Notes: generated from the sequence alone by a model not told the origin. A DNA stretch of 64,000 nucleotides from Enoplosus armatus (GCF_043641665.1 NC_092183.1:26985722-27049721); one strand, 5' to 3'. Counted from the first letter of the stretch, positions 51,601 to 61,829 are shown. Numbers and translations: made by a program.

Positions 51601-54600
51601 TTGGAGCATAAACAGCTCTGTAAAAGAGGAGTGGTTTGCAAACAGTACTGCGACAGGAGTCAAAGGATTAATGTGCTTGATTTGAATTAACTGTGAAAAA
51701 CGTACTGTTCTGTTAGCGCCTGAGCTAACTGCTTGCTAACGAAGCTTGTAATGCCAACGGCTGCACAGATTAATTATGCTGAACGCTCTCTGGTGTGACC
51801 AGGCCTTTAGGATAGAAAAGCCACTGAAATAGCATTCATGCCATCATGGAAAACCTTCAATGGAATCCATAGAATAAAATGTATTTTAAGTGGTTTAGCA
51901 GATGCTAAAAGAATTGTATGTTTTGGAAGTTTATCAAATCATCTCTCGTGTGTATAATAATGTTGTACAGTAATTAGTTAGTGTTAGTTGTTTCCGCATC
52001 CTATCTGAATAAGACAGGATATTGGTGAAGGACATGCAGTGCCATCTAAGGTGATATCTGTAAGGTAGAGAAGGTTTCACTCCGTATGAGACACACTGAG
52101 ATTTTGGTGCAGATACTTTTTCAATATTTCTGCCAATTTAAAATTAAAATTAAAAGTCTGTTCAACATTCTATTGTTTATTAAATGTATTTGTTTTGTAA
52201 TACATTGTACTTAATGAAATGGAAAATTACATTTCCATTTGGTTGAAAGACATATTTAGATATTGGCAGCCAATGACTTCCACAGCTCACTTCTGTTATT
52301 CAACGACGAGGTGAATAACAGAAGTGAACAACTATGACTGGCCGATACTTTGTTATATCAAGTTGTACTGGCTTTATATATTGGTGAAACCAACCAGTGA
52401 GAAATGTGTGAAAGCTCATTAAGATTTTGTAGTAGAACACTACATTTGAGCTGCAAGTGTTGGAAGGAAAAAGGCTGAGCCGTATCCTGCCAACACGTGC
52501 AGCAAGACAACCGCGATGCACGGAGTGGGAGTAAAGGCGGATTCCCATGCCATACTCACGCCTGCATGGTGGTGGTGGCTGTCTGAAAGCTGAACATATT
52601 CTCTTTGGGGAACCAGCTATTAGGATTGTCCTCTGCAAACAGAGAAAACAAAAGGAGGGCATGGTGTCAGCGAGCAGAACATTCAAACACGGGCCTTGCA
52701 ATTAGCGGAGGAGGCTCGTGAATGCATGGTGACATCTGAGGGTGAATGGGGTGAAATACACCTTGTTTTACTGTTTTATCCACTTAAAATTTAGTCATTT
52801 TACAGATTCTAGGTGAACCACAAAGCTGTTGACATGACAGATATATATATCTACAATTCCCTTCCCTCTTCCAAATCAATATAAGCCCCACATCCATCTT
52901 TCTTTACCCCTGTCATCAGTAGACGCCCTGTCCTCGCTGTACATCCTCTCCAGTTTCTTGCGGTGCTTCCCTCCATCTCGCGGTGAGGTATCCAGGTCCA
53001 GGGAGCGCTGGCTTTGACACGGAGCCCGAATACAGGCCACACAGTCTGGGGTGTAGTCGTCCCGCGACCCCCCTCTCCTCATGCCCCAGTCCCGGATGTT
53101 GTTGGCGCTCCCCGAGCTCTGCAGCGGCTGCGATGATGATGGCAGGCCTCCGTGATGCTGGTGGGCGTGGTGATGGTTGCTGCGGTGATGGCTACTACGG
53201 TGATGGCTACCGCGGGTGGCTGTGGCGGACGGCTGGCTGGTGCAGGACGGGTTGTCGTTGGCAGAGGCAGGGGCCTGGGACAGAGGCTGCTCCCTGGTGC
53301 CCTTCAGCACCTCCAGCTCCAGGCTCTCCTCGCTGCCACGGCCCCCAAGGGTCATCCCTCCTTCCCTGGTGATCGTGTACACTCTGGCCGGCTTCACCGC
53401 CACGCTCCCCTCGGGGCCTCTGGCACCCGGCGGGTCCTCTGTGGAGAGGCTGCGCTCGACAGACAGTCGACGTTTGGAGGGACCCAAAGGTGCTTGAGCC
53501 TGGGGGGTATTGACCTGAGGTTGAGCCTGTTTATGAGCACTGGGATCGGATTGGCTGGACTGGTTGGGTTTAGCTATGGGCAAACAGCGGCTCTGCGGTG
53601 GCAGATTGTTGTTATGCAAGCGGCTGACGTCTGGAGAGTCGCAGTCCTGGCCGGGGAAGGTGTCAGACAAGAGATGATCTGGAGACAGAGGAAAAGAAAG
53701 AGAAGATGGAGAGATGTAACGGGATAGCAAACAAAGCGACAGAGAAAACATGTTGTCTGTAATTTATACAGCTTTTGTAAATGAGCACCAGATATAAAAT
53801 GTAAATGAACAGAGACTGTTGCGCTCTGGGATTTGTAGCTTTGGCAACGGAGTGGTAAACATTTGCGAGCCAGCAAAGCTTTCGGGAGGATGAGAGGGAA
53901 AAGGTGGCTGAGTGATAGGACAAGAGGAATGATGAAAGATTTGGAAATGGATGAGCTGGTACAGTGCATGAGGGGCTTTGGCAGAAACAAAAGCCCCGTC
54001 GTCCTGGAGGGTCATGGAGGAGAGATGCTCCTTCTCACAGGGTACGCAGCTGCAATGCTGTGGGCAAATAAGTAAGTGTTAGCTCATGGGAATGGGCTGA
54101 GTTTTTTCATGCTATCTGTGTCGCGGATAAACAAGTGACATGCCTGTTGCAGAGTGATACTGATGAGCAGAAAGCTGCCTTTTCCCCCCTCTGTTTACTT
54201 CACCAAACCTGGCTAATTATAATGCTCTTTTCAACACTGATGTGTTTCAGTGACACTTTATTTGGTTTCATTGCGGGTTCACTATTATAGTTTAGGGTCG
54301 TTTTTTAATGTATAAACTCTGTGTCACACCAGAAATGGGCACAGCAAAGTTCCTCCGTGCGTGCTTGCAAAATAGGTTGTGCTAGAAGCTTTGTAGCATG
54401 GTGAACTACTTTGGCTGGAGAGCTCATTTCGACAGCTCTGCAAACTAGCTGGATTGCTGCCTTACCGCTTGTAAGCTTGGTTGCTGCACCAAGCCGAAGA
54501 AATTGACATTTGCTACTCCAATGTGGCTGTAATGGCTGGTGCAGAGCCATGTTAGACTTCTGGTTTTGGTGTTCGCTGTTGGGTGCTACATGATGATTTT

Positions 54601-54688
54601 ATTTCCACAGGGCGCGTGTCACCTACCTGCTCCGTTGCGGTTCTCTGGATTGGTGTTGGACAGGTATTCTCCAAATGCTCTGGCTGCT
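31038..54688 (-). CDS. nsmf: NMDA receptor synaptonuclear signaling and neuronal migration factor (Jacob/NELF), lacking exon 1
   Basis: NSMF shuttles from NMDA-receptor synapses to the nucleus and affects CREB signalling and GnRH-neuron migration. Exons in order: 54688-54627, 53678-52908, 52632-52560, 50719-50714, 48167-48099, 44855-44803, 44140-44051, 43576-43449, 43344-43261, 41860-41827, 41529-41459, 40526-40447, 39997-39895, 33234-33159, 31135-31038. From the second listed exon they total 1736 nt: two bases completing Asp, then 578 codons with the stop, so phase closes exactly. Landmarks are NMFSFQTATTTMQA, nuclear-localisation core ERKRRKRE, SFSRSWSDPTPVKPDS, ISSKVPKAEYVPNIIRRDDP, HIMGCYVLG and C-terminal FRLFRLWKSRQHSKLLDYDD. 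About 598 residues are covered. Exon 1, with the start and Gly2 myristoylation site, is not in the window as far as I can see. Confidence 0.96.
31258..31484. repeat. MITE-like dispersed repeat in the last nsmf intron
   Basis: One end reads CCCAACCTGGGGGTC and the other AAGGTTGGGAACCGCTGA, so the ends are inverted (CCCAACCT/AGGTTGGG). The inner GGGTCGCAAGA-type text is common in fish and other animal hAT-derived elements. It is non-coding. Confidence 0.5.
31785..32165 (-). repeat. Teleost dispersed repeat, copy 1 (inverted relative to copy 2)
   Basis: The reverse complement reads GGATTCATCCTCTGGGAAC, then ATTCATGGCAATCC, then AAATATTTCAGTCTGGAC. This block is abundant in percomorph genomes. 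The same block occurs in the opposite orientation at 42010-42550. Confidence 0.65.
33566..33592. repeat. (CA)n microsatellite
   Basis: About thirteen CA units in an nsmf intron. Confidence 0.9.
34325..34580. repeat. GC-rich repeat-like block with five CCAGGAG units
   Basis: Exact tandem copies of CCAGGAG lie at 34541-34575. They follow about 200 bases (GGGCGGGGCTACCTTGTGAT, then TGGTACTCATCCAGGTC) that read like a transposon end or SINE-like fish repeat. The element family was not identified. Confidence 0.5.
36100..36260 (+). repeat. Teleost dispersed repeat (TTAGCTTAGCTTAGC type)
   Basis: Contains TTTGCTTTCTTGGCAAGAGC, then AGCTGGTTAGCTTAGCTTAG and ACAAAGACTGGAAACGGGGG, a string found very often in percomorph introns. 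Non-coding. Confidence 0.6.
38500..38824 (+). mobile_element. 3' end of a non-LTR retrotransposon (LINE)
   Basis: One frame gives GDRAFAVRAPRLWNDLP, then SAESSPFLKEPF, the conserved C-terminal end of fish LINE ORF2 proteins. It is followed by the typical tail GAAGCACTTTGTGACG, AAAAGTGCTCTCACAATAAA and GATTATTATCATCATT. It is 5'-truncated, as most LINE insertions are. Confidence 0.7.
39895..43576 (-). CDS. nsmf: nsmf exons 9-14: conserved globular C-terminal half
   Basis: Exons 43576-43449, 43344-43261, 41860-41827, 41529-41459, 40526-40447 and 39997-39895. They read GTLDEGLDEDTDWEEEREME, LISSKVPKAEYVPNIIRRDD, DHEHATFDDIL, EEIEKKLAAYRKGCKIWNML, GGPGHLYLLKNKVATFAKVE and FWRRLSRLMSKLNPEPNLIH. 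This half is nearly colinear with human NSMF and has no gaps, so the exon set is complete here. The 34-nt exon is among the shortest in the gene. Confidence 0.94.
41635..41661. repeat. (AC)n microsatellite
   Basis: About thirteen AC units, about 100 bases from an nsmf exon. A shorter run lies at 41806-41822. Confidence 0.9.
42010..42550 (+). repeat. Teleost dispersed repeat, copy 2
   Basis: Contains GCAGGTATTCGGTCAAGG, AATTCATCCTGAGGGGGAAC, TTTCATGGCAGTCCAACCAA and AATATTTCAGTCTGGACCAA. It has two tandem sub-blocks of the same ATTCATCC / CATGGCA / CAATAGTTG pattern. It is homologous, in the opposite orientation, to 31785-32165. Confidence 0.65.
44051..48167 (-). CDS. nsmf: nsmf exons 6-8: nuclear-localisation and IQ-like region
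   Basis: Covers 48167-48099, 44855-44803 and 44140-44051 (exon 1 counted as lying outside the window). It reads AFRGIAERKRRKREQEAATV, then MERNFRKHLRMVGSRRMKVQ, then FADRRAKSFSRSWSDPTPVK. The basic cluster matches the Jacob nuclear-localisation signal, which overlaps an IQ-like motif bound by caldendrin. Here the human IQRNFRK is MERNFRK, so the core Gln is Glu. The acceptor of 44140-44051 has a C12 polypyrimidine tract. Confidence 0.9.
44856..48098. other. nsmf intron (3.2 kb)
   Basis: Holds a 40-base (CA)n run (46246-46285). A 121-codon plus-strand open frame at 45570-45935 has no recognisable motif, and no intron signals support it. Otherwise nothing recognised. Confidence 0.6.
46246..46285. 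repeat. (CA)n microsatellite
   Basis: About twenty CA units. Confidence 0.92.
48606..48654. repeat. (CA)n microsatellite, about 24 units
   Basis: Perfect CA run of about 49 bases, likely polymorphic. Confidence 0.93.
50714..50719 (-). CDS. nsmf: nsmf 6-nt microexon (Ile-Ser)
   Basis: On the minus strand CGACTGTAG, then AATATC, then GTGAGT: both splice sites abut six bases. The upstream exon ends in GC and the downstream one begins GGCTTTC. With the microexon the join reads GCA ATA TCG GCT TTC (Ala-Ile-Ser-Ala-Phe), matching human MQAISVFRG; skipping it gives Ala-Ala-Phe and keeps frame. The match supports a real, possibly alternative, microexon. Confidence 0.85.
52908..53678 (-). CDS. nsmf: nsmf large exon 3 (771 nt, low-complexity linker)
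   Basis: Encodes DHLLSDTFPGQDCDSPDVSR through KLERMYSEDRASTDDRG. Conserved islands are RRLSVERSLSTEDP, ARVYTITREG, LELEVLKGTREQ and KHRKKLERMYSEDR. Between them lies poorly conserved sequence rich in Gln, Ser, Pro and His, including a segment with 13 His in about 20 residues (RSSHHRSNHHHAHQHHGG). Human has a shorter His run at the same place. The exon ends AGGG before donor GTAAAG. Confidence 0.93.
54627..54688 (-). CDS. nsmf: nsmf exon 2 (RAARAFGEYL block)
   Basis: A 62-nt exon with acceptor TCTCTACAG and donor GTAGGT. Its first base completes an Arg codon; it then reads AARAFGEYLSNTNPENRNGA, and its last G joins AT of the next exon to make Asp (GADHLL). Human NSMF has the same order, RAARAFGEYL...PENRNGADHLL. 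It is too short to stand out as an open frame and was found by homology. Confidence 0.93.
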
Positions 54689-56052
54689 CTGTAGAGACAC
54701 AACAAGTGCAGCAGTTAACCCTGAGCCCTACTGCCCAACTGCTATTGTCAAACACAGGGAAGTGAGAACAAAGGGTCAAGGTTTCATGGGATCTACCAGT
54801 AGATCACACCACCACAACAGTCTGTAAAAGGCAATTTTAGTGTTTGCGTCCTGAATCTATACTCTGTAACAGCCGTCTCTTACCAGGGTAACAGCGTGTT
54901 CTTACAGAGTGACTGGAGGACTGGGAAACAGCTTGGAAGCCACAGCTTGCCTCCCCTGCACAGCTGATAGGCCCCATAGGGGACTGTGACATTGCATGTG
55001 CCAGCCAGGAAATAAAATGCGGGCACGTATACGTGTTATGAAAGCGCACATATTGGCAGGAACAGTGAGGAACTGGCATGTTGTGCAGAACAACTATGTG
55101 GCAGAGTGTCTCTGGTATATAAAACATAACATCCTCTCTTAATGTTCTTCTCCTCAGATATTTCTCTCAGCACTGCTGCTGTCAGGCTTTAGGCGTCACC
55201 ACCGGATTTCGGAAACATTAAAATGACCCGTTTTGGACTGAAACACAAGAGATTTACTGGACATTTTTTAAAATACAGCACCTTGCACATGTGTGCACGC
55301 ATTGGTGGACAGAAAACACCATGTTCTGGTCTCTGCACTGCTACAGGACCACATCTGTGTCCTGTGTAGTGCTAAAACCATCCTAGAGAGCTGCAGAAAG
55401 AAAAGGCAGCAGCGGTTCAATGTTCCACCTCCGACAGGGGGAACAGCCTCAAACAACTGTGATTAGCTCATGAAAAATAGCTCAAAGCTCTGCGCTTCAG
55501 CACATCATTTGGCCAATCAACACCATTATAACCTTTGTACTGTATAAAGCATGCTGCCTATCTGTGGGCTACACTACAACTTCTCATGCAAAAAGAGATG
55601 ATTAGTGAATACAATCATCGATACAAAAGTTGAACTGGAATTAAAATAGATTTTTGCCAGGAAATCTAGCGACCCTTTTGGGCAGACCTCTCTCTTCTCT
55701 CTTGAGGAGAGTCGCCAACGTTTCTCCGTGAATGTGCTCTCACCTGGCTGTGGCCCTCTGGACCCACTGATCGCTGAGAAAGAGCAGTGGCACGTTGAGT
55801 CGACCAATCAGCAGCCAATCACTGAGCCCCATAGGCAAATTACTCTCAACAGTGTAATTATACGGTAGCTTTTTATTTCCTTACACTTGAACTTATCTTT
55901 GAATAATAGTATCTGACACAGATTCTTCGTTGTTCAGTGGAAGTGGCACCAGACAAGTGAAATCAGCAGTTACACTCCAGTGTGTAATAGGTCGTTTTAT
56001 AGCCAGATAGAGATTTCTCCACAATACACACATGCCATAAAAAGATGTAGGC

Positions 56053-56077
56053 TACACACACACACACACACACACAC
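56053..56077. repeat. (CA)n microsatellite
   Basis: About twelve CA units. Confidence 0.88.
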
Positions 56078-56826
56078 CCCTACAGAGAAACAGTAAAGCC
56101 TATAATCACTCTCCTCCCACTCACTCCGACCTGGCATTCCTGCCATCTGCACACACACATGCACAGACAGACTCCCACGTCGCCACGAGTGCGCATGTGG
56201 AGCGGCACGCATGCAGAAAAAAAAGATACAGTCATACATACACACGCATGCACACACAACACGCTTTCTACATGCACGCATGGCTGAATCTCAGGGGGGC
56301 TGCGGTGAAATGGAATTGCCGTGGCCTATATGCCCGCCTGCCATGACACTCTAAGTAATTAAATATGAGGTGGCACGTGCAGCGGCAGCGCTCGGCGTGA
56401 AAAAAACGCCCCTCCCAGCCCGGCGGATGGCGGAGGAGCACGAGGAAGGAAACATAATCACTCCTGATGCATCTGCTTGACTCTCTACTACTTCCAATAA
56501 ATATTCCATATGCTACGCTGAGAGGAAAAGGGATGTCAAAACACGTTTGCAGAGGACAAAGCGCTGCAGTATCCCAAGCAAACTAATGTTGCAAGCAATG
56601 AGTTACATTACATGAGACCACACTCTTTATATGCGTTGAATCAAACTTTGCCACTATTCATTTTGTTAGGTTTTATTAGCGACTTGCTCAGGCATTAAGG
56701 GTTGATGAAGTTGTCGAATAGTTCTACATGGTATAAATGGGAACAAAAAAAAATGTGTAAATGGTAAATGGCACCAAACAGCAGACAAAGTTAGCAAACA
56801 GCTACTGAACATAGTAGAGTAACTAT

Positions 56827-56993
56827 AGCCAGATGTTTCCCTCGGGAGTTGGTAGAGACCAAAATAGAGCTAAAAGTAGAATGAATATTGAGCTAACATT
56901 TGCTAGATGATATTATGCAAATGTTAGCTCAGTATTCATTCTACGTTTAGCTCTATTTTGGCCTCTACCAAATCCTGAGGGAAATATCTGGCT
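56827..56993. repeat. Foldback element with 77-nt arms
   Basis: Left arm 56827-56903 and right arm 56917-56993 are inverted copies with 6 mismatches in 77 (about 92% identical), separated by a 13-nt loop (TAGATGATATTAT). Arm ends are AGCCAGAT and ATCTGGCT; the inner ends are AACATTTGC and GCAAATGTT. There is no coding potential. It resembles a foldback MITE. Confidence 0.9.
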
Positions 56994-57653
56994 TTTTAGC
57001 TGATAAATACTCCAAACTAGATGATATTATGCTCTTATGTGCTTTTTTTTTCCCAGAGAAAAAGCTGTTTTGTACTTCAGTACAATGTTGGCCCAATTAA
57101 AGATGTTATAGTTTGTTGCTTGCTTTTCACTGTAGTTCTAGCTAATTCACTTGTGCCTGTATCTACAAGGCAAAAATGTAAAAAAATAAAAATAAAACGC
57201 CACTCGCTCCCTGCTTGTACATCCCAGCTCCTGTAGCAGCTCTTTTTCAAAATCAGACTCAAATTCAGAATCAGCATCAAGTGTGAGCTGGAAAAAACAT
57301 CTGCAGACTGTTTTCACAGCAGACACTTTGACTCATAAGAGAAACAGCACCGGTGGTGAAAGTCGTGCCAGAGCACAACACCTGTGCCCTGGAACAGGAG
57401 CAGCTAATTGCAATGAAGCCGTCGTTAATCTTATTAGGTACATGTGTGCTTTTCCTGCTATTAAATGTGAAAATGTTTGCAGCGAAAAAGGTTTAAACGG
57501 TGCTACAAAAAAAACCTGTGCAATATTATTTTTTGACTATTTATGTTACAAATTCCAACCTAACTTCTTATAGAATTTGAGAAAACCGACATGATGTATC
57601 TGCAGCCTTTTCCATGTATGTGATGAGATTCAGTCCTCACAATGATAGGAGCA

Positions 57654-57676
57654 GTCACACACACACACACACACAT
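57654..57676. repeat. (AC)n microsatellite
   Basis: About eleven AC units. Confidence 0.85.
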
Positions 57677-57966
57677 TCATTCTCCCTCGGGAGTTTCTCC
57701 ACCGCCGCAGCAAAGAGTCGACATGCTCCTCAGGCCAAAGTGGTTATCTGATAAGCTTTATCACGGCAGTCAACTCGGTTTGCACTCATTTATTTTTTAC
57801 CCCCGGAAGACTGAAACACAAAACACACAACACGTGTGTCGGAGAGTTTTTTAACACATTCATTATACATCACAGTTGGACGCCGTTGGCCCCAGTGTGC
57901 GCAGGCAGCTTCGCTCTGCTTTTGGAGTTTTATCCTACTGCATGTTTTCAGCCATGTGACATGTGT

Positions 57967-57990
57967 GGGGGGGGGGGGGGGGGGGGGGGG
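57967..57990. repeat. G24 homopolymer
   Basis: Twenty-four G on the plus strand, so a C run in the nsmf transcript. Confidence 0.9.
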
Positions 57991-59366
57991 CACACGGTGA
58001 CAAGAGGGAGATGTGTTTACAAGACCAAAATAGAAAGTAAGGAGGGAGAGGGAAGTGGGATGTAGAAGGGAGGCATAATAAGTAAGGAAAGAGTATTAAA
58101 TAAGAAGTGGAGGAGGGACAGAGAGAAGACATATGGTCCAGAAACTAGATGAGGTGGTCATATGTCAGACTTCTCCTCCTTCCTTCTCTCTATCTGTGAA
58201 GGAGTGGGATGACTGTATACATGAGGCACATAGGGGTGTATAGATGCCTGGGGACACATTCACGGCGAATGGCGCAGTGGTGAGCGCCACAGAGCTGGGG
58301 GGAGCGAACGGAACGGAAGAGCCTCAGTGGGACGGATGCAAGAAGGAAAGGTGCCCTGTTTGAGTGGCTTTGCTTTTGTCCATGTGTCTTGGAGTGTGTT
58401 TGCTGTGTGTAAAGGCTTTTGTGCTCACGGTACATACCAAGTATTCTGTGAATACATGCACACTGGAACATGAGTAAGTGGTTGTGAAAGGACATTTATG
58501 GTACATTCCTATATTAATTCCCACAATATAGTGTCCCTGTGGTCTTTTAGTGATGCGTGACAGTATAGTGATATAGTGACATTACTAGTCGTCTGACCCC
58601 TTTTTGATCAGTTCATGTTGTTAATGTTGTTTTAACATTTTATTATCGTGGATATCGTGCACTTCAAACTACATTTCTATGAAATTGTGCACTGCAGCTT
58701 TACCTAGCTATGTGTGATGTACTGTGGTTTCATGCGCATGCATTTCAAGGAACAAGGATCAGGGCCTTTCATTCCTTCCACTAAAACCTCTGGGCACACA
58801 GCTGTCTTTGAATAAAGAATGACTTAGAAAACATTTTTCAGCAGGCGGATACCTAACTGAAATGTGCAAAGAAAACTCAATTTGATTAGGGGTTTTCTAG
58901 ACTAGTTTGTTTTTGGAGCTGCATTTAGGCAGAAACATCAATCACACCAGAAGCAGATGACACTGATGGGCTGATATTCAATAAAAAGACAATAACCGCC
59001 CAAATGGATCATCCGAGCCACATATTGTAGTAACCGATGCGGCGGCTATTTCTCTTCAAAGTGAGGCTGTGGCATCACATAATCTGTGGCTGGATGTTTC
59101 ACCGTGACAGGCTGCAAGATGAGCGCCGCCTCCACAGCCAGCTCCAGCTGACAGAGGAGGTTCGTTAAAGTCTTGACCCCGCTGTGCCCCCCCATGTTCC
59201 ATCCGCTCGCCAGGAGGTGATCAGAGATACAGACCATAATTAGTCAAATCAATGAGGGGACTGCCGGCTATCTTACGGCTCACCTACCTGCTTCTATCAT
59301 TAACGGGGGATCATATAGTCCAGATAGTTATGTTATTAAAGCAAAGTGACGCTGCCCTCTGGACTG

Positions 59367-59368
<2 letters not shown>

Positions 59369-59408
<40 letters not shown>
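59369..59408. repeat. (TA)n microsatellite
   Basis: About twenty TA units, potentially cruciform-forming. Confidence 0.92.
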
Positions 59409-59414
<6 letters not shown>

Positions 59415-59689
59415 CATATACCCTTATCTAGAAGCTATAGATCTTTAGTTGCATACTTGAGAAACGGCCCTTAAAGGTTGTCAAACTCAAAAATATTGGT
59501 GAGGAAAATAAAGCCATGTGATTAGGGAGAAGTGAGTCTCATTTCCTTTTGTATTCAACACACTACAAGGACTTATTACAATCCATTCTTCATGAAATGG
59601 CTCAACAAAAGCCCTTAATACTCGGGCGCACATGTGTTCACGTTTGCTAACTTGGTCTCAAAAGCCTGCAAAAGAAGGGACAACAACTG

Positions 59690-60175
59690 ACATTTGAACG
59701 CCTCTCACTGCTGACGTACCAGCCGACACTTCGCCAACTACCTCTGGCACTTCGCCTTCAAGTGAAATTTAAACTGCGTCTATAACTGCAATCATTTCTT
59801 CATCTTCAACAGACACTTCAAATGTATTCAGTGGTTACATTTCAACTGCCTTCATCTCTTTATTGTTCAAGTTACATTCAAGTTACGCTGCTTTCAACAT
59901 CGTGATTACCCACTTCCCACACCTGACAACTTCCAGCTCAATTTATCACACTTTGACGATTTCAAACACTCTCACCACTTCACCCGACACTTCAACTTCC
60001 CTCAGCTTTTACACTTAAATCAACTGTGCTCAGTGCTAACTCAAACATCTTTCAGCACCTCCGCTCTTCCACTTTTAACTCCCATTTTAGCTTCTTTCTT
60101 CCAACTTCTTCAAATGTTTCAACTGCAAATTATCAGCTGCAAGCACACTTGCACTTCCTTCATGACATTTAGCAT
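59690..60175. repeat. CTTCAA-rich cryptic repeat
   Basis: About 490 bases dominated by CTTCAA, TTCAACT, CACTTC and ACTTCC words at irregular 8-20-base spacing, with strong strand asymmetry (few G on the plus strand). No clean unit is preserved, so it looks like a decayed minisatellite. Similar CTTCAACTG-type tracts are, to my memory, widespread in fish genomes. Confidence 0.55.
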
Positions 60176-61362
60176 TTTTGTTGTTGTTTTTTTTGTTTTA
60201 GTTCTCCTGTATTAAATGGCACATGCTTTGTCAGTGATTTCATTATTTTTGTTGAAGACATGAATGTCTGAAAATCTAATTGTGAACATTTGGTTTTCTT
60301 TATTTTTTGGACTGCTTGTTTGGCTCTGCAGGCACAGCTGCGTGCATGATGCAATAATACAAACGTAACTCACTAATGTGTTCACAATTGTTGGTTGATT
60401 AACTGACTAATTAAAGGAAAGCAGAGGAAAGGACTAGCAGCAGCACCAATTCTGTGTCCTACTTAAGATTTAAACAGCACCACTCTCGCCTGTGTTGTTA
60501 TCACCCTGTGTCACCATCCACCATCTCACTGCCTATCTCTCCGCACACCACACACTGGCTGACTGATGGCTTCATGAAGAGACGCTACACTCCACTGACA
60601 ACAAAGGCCACGAGTCAGGCAATTACCCATATCTCTGTAAGTGGGTTCATCGATAGGCGCTGGAGGGAAAAAAAAAAAAACACATGTTAAAGTATCTCAT
60701 CATAAAAGACAAGAGGCAGGAGCAGCCTCAGGTTCAGATAGGGTGAGAGCCTTCGGACGGTCTGCTGACAGATTGGGCTGATATTGGCTTTTATTAAAGG
60801 AGCACTTGGTAAGAGGTTTATATCGCCCTTTAGCGCGAAATGACCATAATACGCTTCTCTAGAGGGTGGGCAGGTTATGAGTTCTGTGGGTTTCAAAACT
60901 CACTTTCTATTCCATTCTCCCCAAGCTGGTCACCAACTGGAGTTTTAAGACACTCCCAAAACCCCTGAACAGACAGCGAATAATAACTGCAAAATCTGTG
61001 ACGGGACACAATGAAAGTCAGGCACCCTACATGCCCTGCGGCACTCCAACCTCCGAGACCTTACTGGGAATTCACACCCACTCCGACCTCCACTGCAGCG
61101 TCACTGTCCTTGGAAGGAACTGTCCTGTCAACAGCGAAGGCGGACCAACTTGTCTTCAGTAAGTAAGTTTTCAAGCGGACTCCATGAAAACTATTCAGCA
61201 AGAAAACGGCATTGGCGCTACTTATTGATTCGTTATTCTATTCACCTGCCCCACCAAAGCTACTTATGGTGAAAGCAGAAAACCGAATTTCCTATTGGCT
61301 ATCGAATAAAGGCAAAACACGGCCATAAAAATTGTTCTTTTTAGACAATTGTGTCATTCAAC

Positions 61363-61735
61363 CCTGAGAACTCTGTGCCTGCTGTCACGCATTATGGTGG
61401 TGGTATCGCGCTCTGGGGCTGTCAGAGGAACCGGTGCATTGCAGAAAGTGGACGGAGTAATGAGGAAGATTACCTCTGAATTCTTCGGGATAGCATGAAA
61501 CCATCAGCTGGACAACTCAATATTGGACACAATAGGGTGTTCCAACAGGGCAATGACCCTAAATACACATTAAATGTGGTTTTAGGACGGCTAAATCAAG
61601 CTCAAGTTATGCTCTTGGAATAGCCTTTGCAAAGTCCCGACCTCAAAACCTTTGAAAATATGTGGACTGCCCTGAAAACACAAGTCTGTGAAAGAAAACC
61701 ATTTAAGCGTATGTAAACTTTTGAGTTCAACTGTA
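61363..61735 (+). mobile_element. Fossil Tc1/Sleeping Beauty-like transposon, 3' part with terminal repeat
   Basis: The text follows the 3' half of fish Tc1-like transposase genes: TATGGTGGTGGTATCGCGCT (HGGGS...LWGC), GGTGCATTGCAGAAAGTGG, TTCCAACAGGGCAATGACCC and AAGTCCCGACCTCAAAACC. Frameshifts make it a pseudogene. After CCATTTAAGC it jumps straight to the terminal repeat at 61709-61735 (GTATGTAAACTTTTGAGTTC then AACTGTA), skipping about 250 expected bases. The left end and left terminal repeat are missing. Confidence 0.8.
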
Positions 61736-61806
61736 CATTGTGAATGGAACTCCTGGGGATACTGGGCTTACTGGGCCACCATCCTTACTGATTGCCTGCT
61801 GTATGC

Positions 61807-61829
61807 CTCTCTCTCTCTCTCTCTCTCTC
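61807..61829. repeat. (CT)n microsatellite
   Basis: About eleven CT units. Confidence 0.9.

Larger units (their letters stand above)
48168..52559. other. nsmf introns around the microexon
   Basis: Apart from the microexon at 50714-50719, no coding sequence was recognised. It contains the longest (CA)n run in the window (48606-48654). The 128-codon plus-strand frame at 48814-49200 is antisense to the intron and matches nothing known. Confidence 0.6.

Noticed and set aside
53152..53727. 191-codon plus-strand open frame
   Set aside because: Shadow of the large GC-rich nsmf exon on the minus strand, which has clear homology.
59046..59237. 63-codon minus-strand frame with exon-like GC content
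   Set aside because: No recognised homologue and no required place in nsmf, whose phase closes without it.
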